Both the position numbers and the translations under genes were made by a program. A DNA stretch of 5,847 nucleotides, taken from Clostridia bacterium. Its GTDB lineage: Bacteria > Bacillota_A > Clostridia > Christensenellales > Aristaeellaceae. The notes under the pieces are model-generated. The model did not search any database, was not told where the DNA came from, and was given only the letters and a program-made list of their open reading frames with translations. The stretch lies in the NCBI GenBank assembly GCA_017518705.1, contig JAFWUC010000005.1:1-5847 (forward strand), written 5' to 3'. Shown piece by piece: positions 5,769 to 5,847 of the stretch. The stretch's first letter is position 1, and each line of letters starts with the position of its first letter.

Positions 5769-5847
5769 CAGCAGGCGTATGGACACTACATTCACAGTAC
5801 GATGGACAACCTACAGGAACATGGGGAAGAATGTGGTATAAGACATC
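5723..5847 (+). CDS. Fragment of an unrecognised coding sequence after the pgk break
   Basis: From about 5723 a frame different from pgk stays open to the window edge for 41 codons. It includes [30 protein letters not shown] and [10 protein letters not shown]. The tryptophan, glycine and threonine content looks like a beta-rich surface or phage-tail-type protein, but I do not recognise the family. Its codons are AT-richer than those of pgk. There is no start codon or ribosome site of its own, so it would be the interior or end of a gene cut by the junction. It may also be noncoding. Confidence 0.3.

Noticed and set aside
4233..5795. A 520-codon open frame on the minus strand opposite cggR and pgk
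   Set aside because: It is antisense to two clearly identified genes. It is open because GC-rich biased codons avoid stops in that frame. Its composition is low in family-like motifs and it has no ribosome site.

Overview
The core of this window, about 232 to 5723, is one coherent stretch of GC-rich bacterial chromosome. It looks like an uncultured member of the Firmicutes (Clostridia-like). This is inferred from a CggR-type glycolytic repressor placed directly before pgk, strong AGGAG-type ribosome binding sites, and near-consensus sigma-70/sigma-A promoters. No cellular RNA gene, CRISPR array, insertion sequence or integrase is visible.

Right half, plus strand: a promoter (3502-3530), a CggR-like operator (3555-3590), cggR (3591-4631) and pgk (4674 onward). 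This is the regulated lower-glycolysis operon of Firmicutes, but without the gap gene that usually sits between cggR and pgk. The pgk frame matches phosphoglycerate kinase for 350 residues. It then switches abruptly at about 5724 into unrelated, AT-richer DNA and loses the last ~40-45 residues, including a nucleotide-binding glycine-rich motif.

Left half, minus strand, divergent from cggR: a GNAT acetyltransferase (3295 down to 2504), a GH109-type NAD-dependent glycosidase of the Gfo/Idh/MocA fold (2442 to 1219), and a calcineurin-like metallophosphoesterase (1191 to 244). The acetyltransferase gene carries an in-frame TAG at codon 13, where the family seems to have Gln. Its true ATG, ribosome binding site and promoter all lie upstream of that stop. 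Two promoters of the same TTGACC-N18-TATAAT design drive this cluster. The second has its -35 box overlapping the acetyltransferase stop codon and should drive the glycosidase and phosphoesterase.

Far left, 1 to about 231: DNA turns AT-richer. It holds the first 40 codons of a second, unrelated GNAT acetyltransferase (120 to 1, running off the window) and possibly the 3' end of another gene. Because both ends differ from the core, and the right end breaks an essential gene, a chimeric assembly is a serious possibility.

I found no convincing new multi-gene system. The points most worth checking are the amber codon, the pgk break, the CggR operator and the paired promoters.
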